Notes under the pieces: generated by a model | Told to the model about the DNA's origin: nothing | Databases searched by the model: none | The model's input: the letters and a program-made list of their open reading frames with translations, nothing else | Assembly: GCA_016169945.1 (NCBI GenBank) | Contig: JADLSH010000335.1 | Location: 310,001-374,000, forward strand | Origin: Trachythela sp. YZ-2020 | Taxonomy: Eukaryota > Cnidaria > Anthozoa > Malacalcyonacea > Clavulariidae | Length of the DNA stretch: 64,000 nt | Reading direction: 5' to 3' | Shown: positions 23,796 through 34,693 of the stretch, in pieces | How the letters are laid out: every line of letters begins with the position of its first letter | How positions within the stretch are numbered: position 1 is the first letter of the stretch | Program-made: the position numbers and the translations under genes

Positions 23796-25209
23796 CAGAC
23801 GCATATGTCTTCAAAGGCCTAACAATATATGTTTCGACATATTCATCCATATCGACGTTATGACTTTGTTTTCCAGTAAGGTTGACTGACATGTTTCTCT
23901 TAATCATTTGTCTAAAAGCCAATGGCCACAGGGAGGTGAAATTTACCACATGTACAAATGCTTCTGTCCAATACTTTCTAAAATTGAGCTGTGCGAAGAT
24001 CGGCAGTAACAGAACCCAAACCGTTTCCCTAAGGAGTCCATCTCCTTCTCTGCTGGCAGTTATATACATGTCTAATAGCGGTCCAAACATTGAAAACATT
24101 TGTTGGTGATATCGGTGAGAATCATCACCTTCACCACACTTTTTTAACCATTTTTTAAACTTGCTCAGCAAAACATCATTATGATCCCCAGACTTTCGCA
24201 GAGCTGCAGTTAATTCCTCTTGTGATGGAAACTCTTCAGACGCTCTGAACTCTTGGACCGCAGCAAAACCATATGCTTTGCTTCCATCTCTAACACTCTC
24301 TTTTATATGGTTGACTATTTTGTGAAACCCGCCTTTACCGTGAGCTTTAAATACGGCTTCACACAAGTGACCCTTCGTATGCAAATCTCCTGGAATCTCC
24401 GTCATCCAACTAAATGCAGTGCTGTTTCTGTTCTTCACGCTGCGATTAATTTTGCATGTCCCCACGTCACCTACAACTGCTGTTGGAAAACCTTGGTAGT
24501 GTGATCTTTTGTATTCAAAAGCATGATTGCTAGCACTTTCGGCATTGCTTTCGGTGTCCATACAATGGGTTGAATTGACGAATGTTTGGTTGTTGATGAA
24601 ACTATAGTCAAGGCTTTGAAGAGCATCTATGGTTGGACTTTCCTTTGTTTGGGAATGCGAGTGAAATAGCTGAACAATAGCCATTTCCAATGGACTTGGG
24701 AAAGAGTCAAATAGAGCTCCTTCATATTCTGCAAAATATTCCAACAGAAGTTTGCACATGGTCAGATCATTGTTAAGAACAGCAATGGTCATAGCGGTAG
24801 CTCCACATCCTTCTTTAACATTAGGGTTTATCCCAATCGACAATAATACCTTCACTAACACGTAATTTTTCATTTCAACAGAAAAACTAAAAATTGTTCT
24901 TCCATACTGATCTGTTATCCTATTTATTTTTTCGACATCGTTCGAAAGCTGTTCTATCAAGATACCCAATGGGTCATCTTCGTTCGAGTGGGTGATATGT
25001 GTAGTCTGTCTTGAAATTCGCGCGTACAAATCTTTGAAGGTTTCGCTTTCTTGTTGAACAGTTCTTTCAGCAACACGTTCTATTCCATTTGTCTCGCTCT
25101 CTTCACTTGAATTAGTATCCGGTCCGCTATTATTTTCATCTGGTATATCCAGCTGCTTTTCACGAGACCGCATTTGCTTTTCAGTTTCGAGCATTTCCGT
25201 TCTGTGCAA
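23796..25209 (-). CDS. Ankyrin-containing exon of the probable transposase
   Basis: The block is ~470 codons. Residues ~95-165 contain two ankyrin-like repeats (GRTIFSFSVEMKNYVLVKVL and GATAMTIAVLNNDLTMCKLL). The C-terminal half is an uncharacterised helical domain with WLKKCG, FGPLLDMYI and LWPLAFRQMI segments. In this family class the domain forms the C-terminal part of the transposase. The ATG at 25,209 lies in a duplicated segment, so the true upstream join is uncertain. Confidence 0.6.
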
Positions 25210-25515
25210 CTCAATCTACCTCAACTACCTCCACATTCCATCCGGGCAGATATCAATTGATATCTGTCGGTCTGATTAAAGGAATTATGGGAATTTGGCT
25301 ATTTTAGACAGCTCTTCACTTGAATTAGTATCCGGTCCGCTATTATTTTCATCTGGTATATCCAGCTGCTTTTCACGAGACCGCATTTGCTTTTCAGTTT
25401 CGAGCATTTCCGTTCTGTGCAGCTCAATCTACCTCACAAATTCGTATTGCATCCGGGCCGAATTGATATCAAATTTCTTGTCGGTCTGATTAAAGGGAAT
25501 TTCATAATTCTTAGG
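25098..25515. repeat. Local tandem duplication of about 212 bp inside the transposase gene
   Basis: The stretch from CTCTTCACTTGAATTAGTAT to the GGTCTGATTAAAGG segment occurs twice, at ~25,098-25,283 and ~25,312-25,498. The first 115 bp are nearly identical; the second half carries small indels. It breaks continuity between the 25.4-26.0 kb and 23.8-25.2 kb coding blocks, so it is one cause of inactivation. Confidence 0.85.
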
Positions 25516-26016
25516 ACAGGGGATTGAAAACTCTTCGCCAAATTGTTCAATAATCTCTGCCGTGCCAGTCAGGGTTGAATTGTCCTCTAATGACAGCTTA
25601 AGGTTGACAACTTCTGTCTTTGAGCTCTGGCTAATCGAGAAACGTTCTTGTTTTGAAGGAGGATTAGTCTTAAACTTTTTATCGGTTTCACTATCATGTT
25701 TAGCAAAATCGATTCTGGAGAGCCACGAGTTGAATTCTGCCTCACGCATTTCACCGAAAGGCTTTGGCGGTGTAGGAATACCATTTAAACTCTGATTGAG
25801 TAGCTCCAAATAATATCCATCACACCATTCATCCCATACCTTCTTATGCTCAGGCATTGAATCTTGAAAGAAATGAAGTGACATAAAGGTACTGTAATAC
25901 GAGGAACAAATTGCTGCAATTTCTCTGGCAACATCTTGTCCCAAGGGATGTTTATTGAAAATGCATGTACATGCATAAATAAGAACAGTTTTGTGAACAT
26001 CACTAGCTTCTGGCAT
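25430..26016 (-). CDS. Middle exon of the probable transposase
   Basis: The open block of about 195 codons begins near a splice site at 26,016 (PEASDVHKTVLIYACTCIF) and runs through a region with KVWDEWCDGYYLELL, then into a polar linker. No named domain is recognised. Its position between the catalytic-looking block and the ankyrin block supports membership of the same gene. Confidence 0.5.
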
Positions 26017-26275
26017 TCTTCTAAAATACCATGATACAAAAATTGCAGCATTTTGTTGCCCATATTACTTTACCTTAAAAGCAATAAACGACAAGACATA
26101 CAGAAAAAAGATTGACAACATCCGCGAACAAAAGCACAAAGCGAAAGTCATGAGACTGACTTTTGATCTAGGCCTTACTAACTTTCATGACATTGGGAAT
26201 CTAAAGAGTACTGCTGTATCTGTATGAACTCTGTAGAATACCATATAAACAATTCGAATCACGTATACGTACCTA

Positions 26276-26505
26276 AGAACAATTATATTGGATATATCCG
26301 ATTGTGGCATTGTCGCAGTCTGTCATTAGATCTGTTATCTCTGATATATCTGGAACGATCGCTCCTCTGACTGTGAAACTCCACATATTGGGGCCCATTG
26401 ATTTTGAGAGCCTGAAATGACGTTTCCTTCCACGGTAAAGATTAATATTGTCCATCAACAGTATAACTGGATTCGAAATAGGGCATTTATCTTCAATGAT
26501 ACTTG
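26276..26505 (-). CDS. Catalytic-looking exon of the probable transposase
   Basis: The minus strand reads PVILLMDNINLYRGRKRHFR, followed by MWSFTVRGAIVPDIS. Strand-DN followed by a basic loop fits a DDE transposase catalytic aspartate. An acceptor AAAGTAG lies just upstream. A TAG occurs directly at the likely GTACGT donor, so either the donor is slightly different or the exon is damaged. Confidence 0.5.
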
Positions 26506-26599
26506 GCTACTTTGTTTTGCGTTGATCGAGAAAATTGTTTCTAAAAGGTATTAGAAATTGTAAGAGACAAAATTGTACGTAATCGTTTGTACATATTCT

Positions 26600-26970
26600 G
26601 AATAAACATGTTATAAGAGCTGCTGAGCTGACCGCTACGCGTGGCGGTCAGCTCAGCACGTCTCGTGTGCGCATGATTTTTGTGAGAATTAAATCTCGCG
26701 AGACCTTGATCAAAATATATATCTTGTTTGATATTTTTTGGCACGCGAGGCAAGGATGTTGTGAGTTCTTAGCTCAGCTGTGAATATATAGTAGCCAGTA
26801 AAAACATGTATATTTCTCGCGTGGTACGGCATATTTGCCGCCATTTTGAAATTTAGCGCAAAGTAAAATATTAGCTTAGCACTTTACTTTACGTTGGCAA
26901 CTAAAATATAGAGCTGAGCTAACTGCCACGCGAGGCGGCAAGCTCAGCCAAGAGCTCTCGTGTGTCAATC
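26600..26970. repeat. Hairpin cluster with GAGCTGAG-type arms
   Basis: A near-perfect hairpin (26,619-26,658: TGCTGAGCTGACCGC facing GCGGTCAGCTCAGCA around TACGCG) is followed at 26,910-26,960 by GAGCTGAGCTAACTGCC and GGCGGCAAGCTCAGCC. Both are next to CTCTCGTGTG or GTCTCGTGTG. This looks like a foldback insertion within an intron of the transposase gene. Confidence 0.65.
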
Positions 26971-27805
26971 CAATTGAATTTAATAGGTTCATGAACTGTT
27001 TGCCAGTGCCAAATGTCACACATACTAAACCAAGGAGCAGTCGAACATCATTTCTGCATTTCTCATTCCGTACACTCAGTAACAAGGACAATGCATTTAC
27101 ACCACAGGTCAGTTTATACTCGGGTGATTTGTACACTCGTTTTCTTTTATCAGTTACTAAAAGTGTTTGGAGAACACTATGCAGTAGAGGGCACTTTTCT
27201 TGAAAAACGTTTATAAAGTCACATTGATGTTATTGTCAAATAAATACACGTACATCACTATCGTTTTTTTTTTTTATTTAGGTTATTTCTTCTCTCTTCT
27301 CTTCTTTATTAATTTGCTTTTTTTTTTTTTTTCTTCTATTTTAACACCTCCAGGAACACTAAGCAGTTTCACTTTGACCTAGTACGTTTTTATCAACGCT
27401 GAGTTTAATTTGAAAAATTGTTGCAATTTCAAATTATGGTCTTTTGAAAGCTCATTAGCCAGTTTAATATCTCCATCATCTAATGCAGAAAGAAGCAGTC
27501 GTGTCTGTTCAGCTAAACCGTTTTCCATGGAAGTAAGTTCATTGTGCATAACGGAAATATCATCATTTTCAGCAAATAGCTGAGTCGGAACGAGAGGCTG
27601 ACTACCATGTGGTTTCAGTAGCGTTTCACTGACAGATTAGTATAGATAACTCTATTCAATGTTAAGAAAAATTATAATATATTGTCACATAAAAATTATA
27701 ATATAAGGTTAGAATTTATTTAAAGCAAACAGTTGCCAGAATAAAGTAGCCAGCAGTAACGTGGACGTTTAGTTGTAATTATTCGTATTGTTATATTGTC
27801 CCTGG

Positions 27806-28770
27806 TGAAAATCTTGGACAGGGTTATAGGATCCTAACAAGATCCCACAGTATTCAGGATCTTATGAATTCCTTTAAATAATCCTATTTAAGATCCTATA
27901 GGATCTTACAGGATCCTGACAGGATCTTGTATCAGGATCTTGTAGGATCCTACAGGATCCTATTCTGGGATCCTGTGCAGGAAATATTTATATTCCTATA
28001 GGATCTTGTACAGCATCCTACTAAAATCCTCTTCAGGATCTTATGAATTCCCATAAATAAGCCTATTTAAGATCCTATAGGATTTTACATGATTCTGATA
28101 GGATCTTGTAGGATCCTAACCCAGGATCCTGTACAATCCTACAGGATCCTATGCAGGAAATTTTTGTACTCCTATAAGATCTTGTACATGACCCGGTAAT
28201 ATCGTCATGTTTCGCAGGATTCTATGCAGGATTCTATGCAGGATTCTACAGGAAACCTCTCTAATTTTTTATAGGATCTTACAAAATCTTGCCTGTCATA
28301 ACACATGATACAAAGCAAATTCTAAACAAAAAAAGACATCTTGAGACTCAATATCAAAACATTATTGTATACAGAGTCTATTTTGTCTTTCTCTCAATAC
28401 TGCGTCCACGATGTCCGATGCTTCATATTGTATTCCTACATATCCAATTATAAATAATTTCTTTACATGAATCTGCCAGAGGACTTGTGGTCACCAGTAA
28501 TTTTGTACAGCCCCAACAATGTTGTATGTTAAGATCCTGTCTAAATCCTGTAAGAAATGTTAGGATCCTGGCAACATCATGTAGGAAAACATTAGGATTC
28601 CTGGGTATAATCCTACCCGAATGTTTTCAGGATCCTATGTCAATGCTAAAGGAAAGACTTACAGTCCTAATTAAATCTTGAAGTAAAGTTTCAGGATCCT
28701 GACTAAATCCTGCAGTAAAAGTTAGGATCCTGAAATGTCTAGGATCCTGAAATATTAGGAATCCTAATAG
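27806..28770. repeat. GGATCC-rich degenerate tandem repeat, ~1 kb
   Basis: Words such as AGGATCCTACAGGATCC, AGGATCTTGTA and AGGATCCTGA recur dozens of times at variable spacing. The word AGGATCCT is itself palindromic, so both strands look alike. It sits within the transposase gene, probably intronic, between the 28.86 and 27.65 kb exons. Confidence 0.85.
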
Positions 28771-28858
28771 GATTTAGGTGCATGTTGTGTAGAGTATTCT
28801 ACAGTAATTACTGGTATATAAATTATGTTGCTGCATAGTCCTAATTACTTCATTGTAC

Positions 28859-29626
28859 AGCAACTGTGTTACTCTCAAAAGGATACACATCTTCACCTCC
28901 AACAACCATTTTTTTTTTCGTGGAATGTGGGAAAATGTCTTTAATTGCCCGTGGTGTTAAAGGATGCTTCCCTGGTTGAAATGATTCTTTCTCCTTTTGC
29001 GGGGTGCTTGTAACATTCTGTCCTAGAGTTTTATTAAAATTCTTTTAAGATATGAAAATTATTTCTTGTAATCATCTTATCACATTTATCTCCAAATATA
29101 TTACAGTTAGACCAAGATTAGCATCTTTGTAAATATATAGCATTATCCTAGTCTCATAATTTTTCTGGTATATTATATATATCCATATTGGTATATGTAA
29201 ATACTGCATGCACACTATATATAATAATGTATACTTTGTATTTTAATGTTTTGCAGGAACAATCTGAAAACATTTCTTGTCTGTTGGTTTCCTAAATAAA
29301 TATTATCATTCATGCATGTTTGTATAATTAATGCACTTGGACTTTGCTATCATCAAGAGAGAATATTGAAAACTCAAGGCAAACCAAAACACTCACCTCT
29401 AACACTAAATTCTTCGCTACCAAACAGTGTAATGTCTTCCTCCGAACTTGATGATGCTATAAGTATTGAAAGGACATTGTTAAACTGCGAATTGAAAATT
29501 TGAAACAGTATAGTGAGCATACAAAACGAGATTTGTAAAAAAATCGTCATAAAATCAAAAATACTCACATTCTCAAGCCTTTACGCATTTCTCACTTTTT
29601 GCAAAAGTGGAGGCGGAAATCTGCAT
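28859..29626 (-). CDS. First three exons of the probable transposase
   Basis: Exon 1 (29,626-29,596) starts with ATG 2 bp inside the TIR boundary and encodes about ten residues; exon 2 (29,456-29,397) encodes an acidic TSSSSEEDITLFGSEEF segment; exon 3 (29,022 to ~28,859) encodes a polar TPQKEKE and AIKDIFPHSTKKK stretch. GTGAGA and GTGAGT donors and phase 1 junctions agree at both introns, which supports a real spliced gene. Such low-complexity acidic and basic segments are common at transposase N-termini. Confidence 0.65.
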
Positions 29627-29764
29627 ATTCTGCCAGGCGCTTCGCTTTCCCGTCGCGTCCTCCCCAAGCACCACCGCGCGCTCGCTCGCTTGATCACTGA
29701 TCTATATAAATATACTGTAGTGTGCCTATTTTTTAAGTTTTTTTTGCGCCTGGGTACGAGGCTG
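29622..29764 (-). repeat. Right terminal inverted repeat of the 12.2 kb element
   Basis: It mirrors 17,528-17,664. It includes the translation start of the transposase gene near its inner edge, whereas the helicase gene starts 7 bp beyond the left TIR. The shared TATA-like TATATTTATATA suggests that both genes are driven by the same promoter sequence. Confidence 0.92.
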
Positions 29765-32090
29765 TCCCAGTACGACGATAAATAATTCAGCTGAGTTCGA
29801 TAGCTAGCGTTTCTAGCGTATTCGTATTGTTTTCACCGATACGTACATATATGGACGGTCACGAAAACGCGACGAATCCGGATACGTGTGGACGCGCAAC
29901 TTTTTGAATCCGCAGCAAAATATTTGCGGATACAAACGAATCTGGATAGGTGTGGACAGGGCCTAAGTTTATTTACTTTTATAATCAAACAATATAATTT
30001 TACCAAACATTGCGATTTCTGTACGGTCGCGGTTTAGCTTATTTCCTACTATGATTTAAAAAAGTGCAGCAATCGACACGACGTTTTGGTAAGAATACTA
30101 CAGCTCAGGCAATTATTCTATGATGTATTTTAAGATAGTTGTTTGGGCTATAATATTTTTAATAAAAATTTGTTTTCCGCCCGGAATACTGATTCCTACA
30201 GAATTTTGAACAAGTTCCCTTTAGTAAGTAAGAATTTTCCGCTTAGTTTAGTTCCAATCTCCAAGCTGCCTCATGGATATTCACTACTAATTGGAACTGC
30301 TTTTGTGATTTAGATGTATTTCAATCAAGTCATCTTTCGCAATTATCATTTTTTTCAATTACAATTTATATGCATGTATCAATCATCGCGCCAAAACGGT
30401 CCGCGAGGTTTGGTTTCCGAGACAATATCGATGATTCATTACTTGCCCTCGACTTAAAGTAATAGTCTTTCTTTCCTATAATTGGACAAATATATCGGTA
30501 TACATGCATGTCAGAAATCATTATGTATTCTTGATGGTATCCCAAGGGAAATGGAAACTATCAGATATGAAATATAACCACGCCACGCATATCTGATAAG
30601 TATACTGTTACTTCAACTTGGATAAAGTAAATATGAGCAAAGTTCTGTCCATACTCTTAGACTTTAAAATAAATTGTTCAAAATAAATTATACAAAAATA
30701 AAATTACAAACACCCAGAATTTATTTACTCCCTGGCAGCATGCCTATATTTGCATGCTTGTTTAAGAAAAGCCTAAAAATTACTCCCCTAACTTCAGCTG
30801 TATCCAGCTTCTTTCGAATTCTTTTCAGCGTAATACACAGGTTATATCGCATGCATCAAATTAGCAAGGAATAATTATTGTTAGATATATTGATTTTGCA
30901 GGTTGTATTGTAGTCTATTTCCTCCGCTCTTATTAATTAGTAGAGAAGTTTTGCCATAAGTATAGTACTGCAATACAATAACTTTTAAAGTTATCTGGAG
31001 AAAATGAAAATGAAAATATTTATCGAAAAGGAACTTATACTATTTAATCACGCTTCTTAATAAGATCGCTAGTAAAATTCAATAAAAGCCGGTCAGTGTT
31101 ATCTTGCTTATCGTACAGCCAATGTTTTTAATATTAATGTGCATGGAAGGTTATAGCGAGCTTGATATATTACAAGTACAGATAATTTGGGAACAAGCCC
31201 CGCTATCTCGAATTAAATCACTGTAAATTAGGAAACGAACAGAACTTCGATATAAAGGATCCGAGTGCGAGACAGCGTGTCATTCTGTCAAACAAGAGCC
31301 CACCATTTCGTTTCATACACGGCAAAGGTATTCAAAGGACTGTCAACTTGGTGTTCCTGCATGGGGCAAAACGACACCACATTAATTTGTCAAAATTTAT
31401 TCATACATATTGTATTTGTTTCATTACTTTGTTATAACTTTTACCCAAAACTCTATCACCACCTGTTTATAATCGGAATTCCAATAACCGACCGAAAAAA
31501 GAATATCTATTGAAAAGAAACTTAAATCATATAAGTGACGGTTTTTAAGTGAGTCAGATCATCAGTAAACTTCAAATAAGAGCAGGGCAGTGTCATGTTG
31601 CTTATCATACCGCCAATATTTTCTATATTGTCTAAATTGATGCTACAAGTAGATAAGGTTTCTCTATACATGCAAATCCTGTTGTCTCAAATTTGGAAAA
31701 GAAACGCACAATATATAGTTATAGTTAGCGGGGGTTCGATATAACCAATTAATTCGATTTCAATATTCAAAGGAATGGTTAACTATTAGCGAGCATGGTC
31801 TAATGGTCGATTCATAACAACAAAATATATACAACAAACATTCTCTCCAATGACTGATGACGCAGTCCTAACCACCAGAGGTAGTCTATTCCAGTACTTG
31901 ATTGACTCGCACTTAAATTGGTCATGCATTACCCTTTCGAAACATGTTCGCCAAACGGAACAATTCCGTTGTCATTCTTGTAGAATTTAATAAGATCTCC
32001 TCGGGTTCTTCGCTCCAGCAATTAATGTTTTCAACCTAGTGCTATAGCTGGACTATGTCTGTTTTACGTTCTTGAACTGCAAAACCAAAC
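29765..32090. other. Non-coding; diverged ~500 bp direct repeat
   Basis: No gene was recognised. A region around 31,020-31,230 (GGTCAGTGTTATCTTGCTTA) resembles 31,515-31,720 (GGCAGTGTCATGTTGCTTA) with the same order of flanking words, which suggests an old tandem duplication of about 500 bp. Confidence 0.45.
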
Positions 32091-32099
32091 TTAAGGCGG

Positions 32100-32281
32100 A
32101 GTATTACGAGCAACAGAATTGCTGTAACTTGCAACAAAAGCTGATTTTAATGCATGTTAATTGAAAATGCTTACGAATGTTGTCTCATGTTTTGTAACTT
32201 ATGTGTAAACCTTTTTAATTATAACATGCGCTGAAATCAGCTTTTGTTGCAAATTGCAGCAATTTTGTTGCTAGTATTACA
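32100..32281. mobile_element. Foldback MITE upstream of the ShKT gene
   Basis: Arms of about 60 bp (32,101-32,160 and 32,221-32,280) are complementary with few mismatches. They start GTATTACGAGCAACA and end TTGTTGCTAGTATTAC, and include GCAACAAAAGCTGATTT. There is no coding capacity. It lies about 600 bp upstream of the gene start. Confidence 0.85.
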
Positions 32282-32778
32282 GCACCGTTAAAAAGGCATG
32301 AAATGAAGAAACTTAAAATTCCAATGCACTGCAATCCTTATCAATCCTTGAATGCAAGCTTTTTCACACCATATTTTAATAGCTAAAATATCTGTTTATT
32401 AAATTCTTACGAAAACATTTTTTGCCTTGGAATAATATATAATCAATTCAATAATGAACTCATGATGCATGTTGTGCAACTGAAGAAGTTTAATAAATAA
32501 TATACAGCTACAGGCATTGTTGTGATATATTCAATATATATTGTGTAAAGTTCTTAAATTTTATGTATGTATAGATAAATAAATAAATAGACAAACATGC
32601 AGGTACTGAATAAAATATTATCTCCTTCCATATATTGGACTTAATTCATAATGCACTTAAATCTTATCGTGTTTGAATATTTGAATGACCGATATTATGC
32701 TGTACCAGTTGAAGTGATACTCAAAAATAGTATCCAATAAAATACTAGAAAATAGACATGTGACAAGGGAGTTGTTCT

Positions 32779-32789
32779 TACATAAAAAG
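32779..32789 (+). promoter_or_regulatory. Possible TATA box of the ShKT gene
   Basis: ACATAAAAAGA lies about 95 bp upstream of the ATG. A pyrimidine-rich CACATCTCACTG at about 32,819 could be the start site. This is a weak sequence-only call. Confidence 0.3.
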
Positions 32790-32876
32790 AGCCGTCAAAC
32801 CCACTTTAAGATCACGTCCACACATCTCACTGCAGGAGAGAAAACACTGACAAGATTATAGAAACATAAACACAAA

Positions 32877-34693
32877 ATGGTTTTCAGTGGAATGAAAATT
32901 TTGATTCTGTTTTACATTTTGTTTGGCCTACAAGCTGTATTGGGCGACAATGATAAGCGACAAGGTGAGTAAATTAATTATTATTAGCTCGCCTGCAGTT
33001 TAGTGCAGAAGATCTTGTGCAATAGTATGGCGTCCGCGCCCAGAGCAGATGATAAGGTGAATGTTGAGATGCTACGTTTCGCTTCGTTTAATATTAGGCT
33101 TAAGTTTAATATTCTTATTTGTCGCAAGAGTATTGTGTAACAAGGGGGGGGGGGGGGGCTTATAACAAAATATATTCTCAATACTAACATCATTGATATG
33201 TACTATGACATTACTGTGCCATTCTTGCACAAATACAGGGGTGTTGCTTGAAATATATGCATGGGCGTGTTTTGGTTCACGAAATGCTCGATATCACATA
33301 GATAGAGCAAATATAGTTTTCGCTTGCCTCAACGTATCCACTACAACCTGTTTCACGCAATAAGCGATCATTATATAGCTACAAGGCAACTGTTACCGCA
33401 AGCAACGCGAACAACTGCATTGGCATGACTGCACTGAAGCACATTTATAGAGCGATCGTAAACACATTAAATATTTTCAACACAAAAAATACTCAAATGA
33501 GCAAAAAGATCGGAAATAGTTTCAACATGCAGACACAGAAGCAGATATAAAATAAATAACCTAAAAAGTAAAGGAATGCATGGAATGTTTGAACGCCCAC
33601 ACGCCCACTTTTCGACCAACACAAACAGGTACCTTGATGTAAGCGAAAACTATATTTGCTCTATCAATATGATATCGAGCACTCTTTGGCATTTCGTGAA
33701 CCAAAACACGCTCATATATATTGATATATAGATATATAGATATAGTTTTTCGCTTACCTCAAGGTATCCGCTACAGCCTGTTTCACCAAATGTGCGATCA
33801 TCAAGGCTGAAACAGGCTGTAGCGGATACCTTGAGATAAGCGAAAACTATACATTTGCTCTATCTACATGATATCGAGCACTCTTTGGCATTTCGTGAAC
33901 CAAAAACGCTCATAGATATATAGATATGTATAGATTAATAGTGGGAAGCCCACCGCCACCGCACTCGGTTGCTTGCCACAACTGCATGTATTTCGTATTC
34001 GGGTGGTGGTGGACTTCCATTGTTAATCCAGTTACATACATTATTCAGCTCACTCCCCGTTGGGGCTTTCAGTGACCGATTACATCAAGTATCTCGCTTA
34101 CCTATATTATGTACTTAGCCTATCTATTTTTACAACAATTGTGATATTACTTTCCTAATCTGTATATCCTAACCCACCCAGTCAACTTTCCCTGTGGGAG
34201 GAAACCGGAGTGCCCGGAGAAAACCCACGACTTTCGGCAGAGCGTTGACTTACTCTTTCCACATGAGTGTGCATGATGAGTAATGTCCTCAACGAGAATC
34301 GAACTCAAGACTCAGAGGTGAAAGGCGCTTGCTCTGACGACTGCGCCAGATAAATGTAATAAATGTAGCGAAGTTGGCCACATATTCTACGTTATGACGT
34401 CATCTGGGTAGCTACGTATCTGTGTAACTAATTTTCTTTCTTTTTTTCTTACAGTATATGATACATCATGTAAAAATTTAAACATAGACTGTAATGTCTG
34501 GACCCTGCAGGGATATTGTTACTCCGATCGTTCATACATGTTGCAGAATTGTCGCCTGGCGTGTTGTAGTGAAAATAATAACGCAAGCTGTTTAGCGTGG
34601 TCGAAAGATGGATACTGCTCAAGTAGCTCACAGTATTATGATTACATGTGGCAAAACTGTGCATCTGCTTGTCTGTTCGGGTGCGCATGTTAA
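32877..34693 (+). CDS. Secreted two-domain ShKT cysteine-rich protein, two exons
   Basis: Exon 1 (32,877-32,964) encodes a hydrophobic signal peptide of about 24 residues and a short pro-part that ends in a Lys-Arg dibasic site. It stops at a perfect GTGAGT donor in phase 1. Exon 2 (34,455-34,693) follows a TTTCTTACAG acceptor and keeps the frame; the total is 108 residues. The mature part has 12 cysteines as two six-cysteine modules, each with the ShKT signature GYC then YM..NC and a cysteine-rich end. ShKT modules occur in cnidarian venom peptides but also in enzymes and developmental proteins. The Lys-Tyr pair known from potassium-channel blockers is not evident, so toxicity cannot be assumed. 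The 1.5 kb intron holds PLE and SINE debris. AATAAA at about 34,873 is a likely poly(A) signal. Confidence 0.85.
33285..33925. mobile_element. PLE pseudo-LTR relics with hammerhead-like remains, in the ShKT intron
   Basis: Three related segments contain the words CGCTTACCTCAAGGTATCCG and CAGCCTGTTTCA or their reverse complements (33,319-33,375 minus, 33,745-33,805 minus, 33,806-33,850 plus). They are followed by a GATATCGAGCACTCTTTGGC word that also follows the 48.1 kb copy. The pattern is the same as the hammerhead-bearing pseudo-LTRs at 45.6-48.6 kb. Here the cores are damaged (AATGATCGC or TTGATGATCG in place of CTGATGA), so ribozyme activity is unlikely. Confidence 0.7.
34030..34352 (-). 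mobile_element. tRNA-derived SINE
   Basis: On minus, the head resembles a tRNA with an A box (TGGCGCAGTCGTCAGAGC) and a B box (GAGTTCGATTCTC). The body has the word GGGTTTTCTCCGGGCACTCC followed by GGTTTCCTCCC. The same body occurs at 62.15 kb and, more diverged, at 45.3 kb. The words ATTATTCAGCTCACTCCC at the far end are shared with the 45.3 kb copy. It lies in the intron of the ShKT gene in antisense orientation. Confidence 0.8.

Larger units (their letters stand above)
23105..29626 (-). pseudogene. Probable transposase gene of the 12.2 kb element, many exons
   Basis: The gene starts inside the right TIR and runs on minus. Exons whose phases agree are 29,626-29,596 (ATG), 29,456-29,397 and 29,022-~28,859. 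Further coding blocks lie at ~27,655-27,385, ~27,115-26,960, ~26,505-26,276, 26,016-~25,430, ~25,209-23,796 (GTAAG donor) and 23,588-23,105. The block at 26.3-26.5 kb reads PVILLMDNINLYRGRKRH, which looks like a transposase catalytic strand with DN. The 23.8-25.2 kb block has two ankyrin-like repeats, then a C-terminal region resembling DUF6589 (SVNLTGKQSHNVDMDEYVE), a domain I associate with large Academ/KDZ-like transposases. The family match is an inference from memory. Several exons end near in-frame stops, so the gene is probably broken. Confidence 0.6.
17528..29764. mobile_element. 12.2 kb TIR transposon carrying RecQ helicase and a multi-exon transposase
   Basis: Inverted repeats of about 137 and 143 bp (17,528-17,664 and 29,622-29,764) start CAGCCTCGTACCCAGGCGC, include a GAGCGAGCGCGCGGTGGTGC block and end near CCTGGCAGAATATGCA. 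They look about 95% identical by eye. One gene starts just inside each end and they converge near 22.3-23.1 kb: a RecQ helicase on plus and a probable transposase on minus. No convincing target duplication flanks the ends. The size, TIRs and helicase recall the helicase-bearing branch of the Academ superfamily; that assignment is from memory and is an inference. Both genes have frame breaks, so this copy is probably dead, although its TIRs are little diverged. Confidence 0.85.

Noticed and set aside
27806..28770. CRISPR-like array
   Set aside because: The window is eukaryotic, repeat units are short, degenerate and irregularly spaced, and no cas genes exist.
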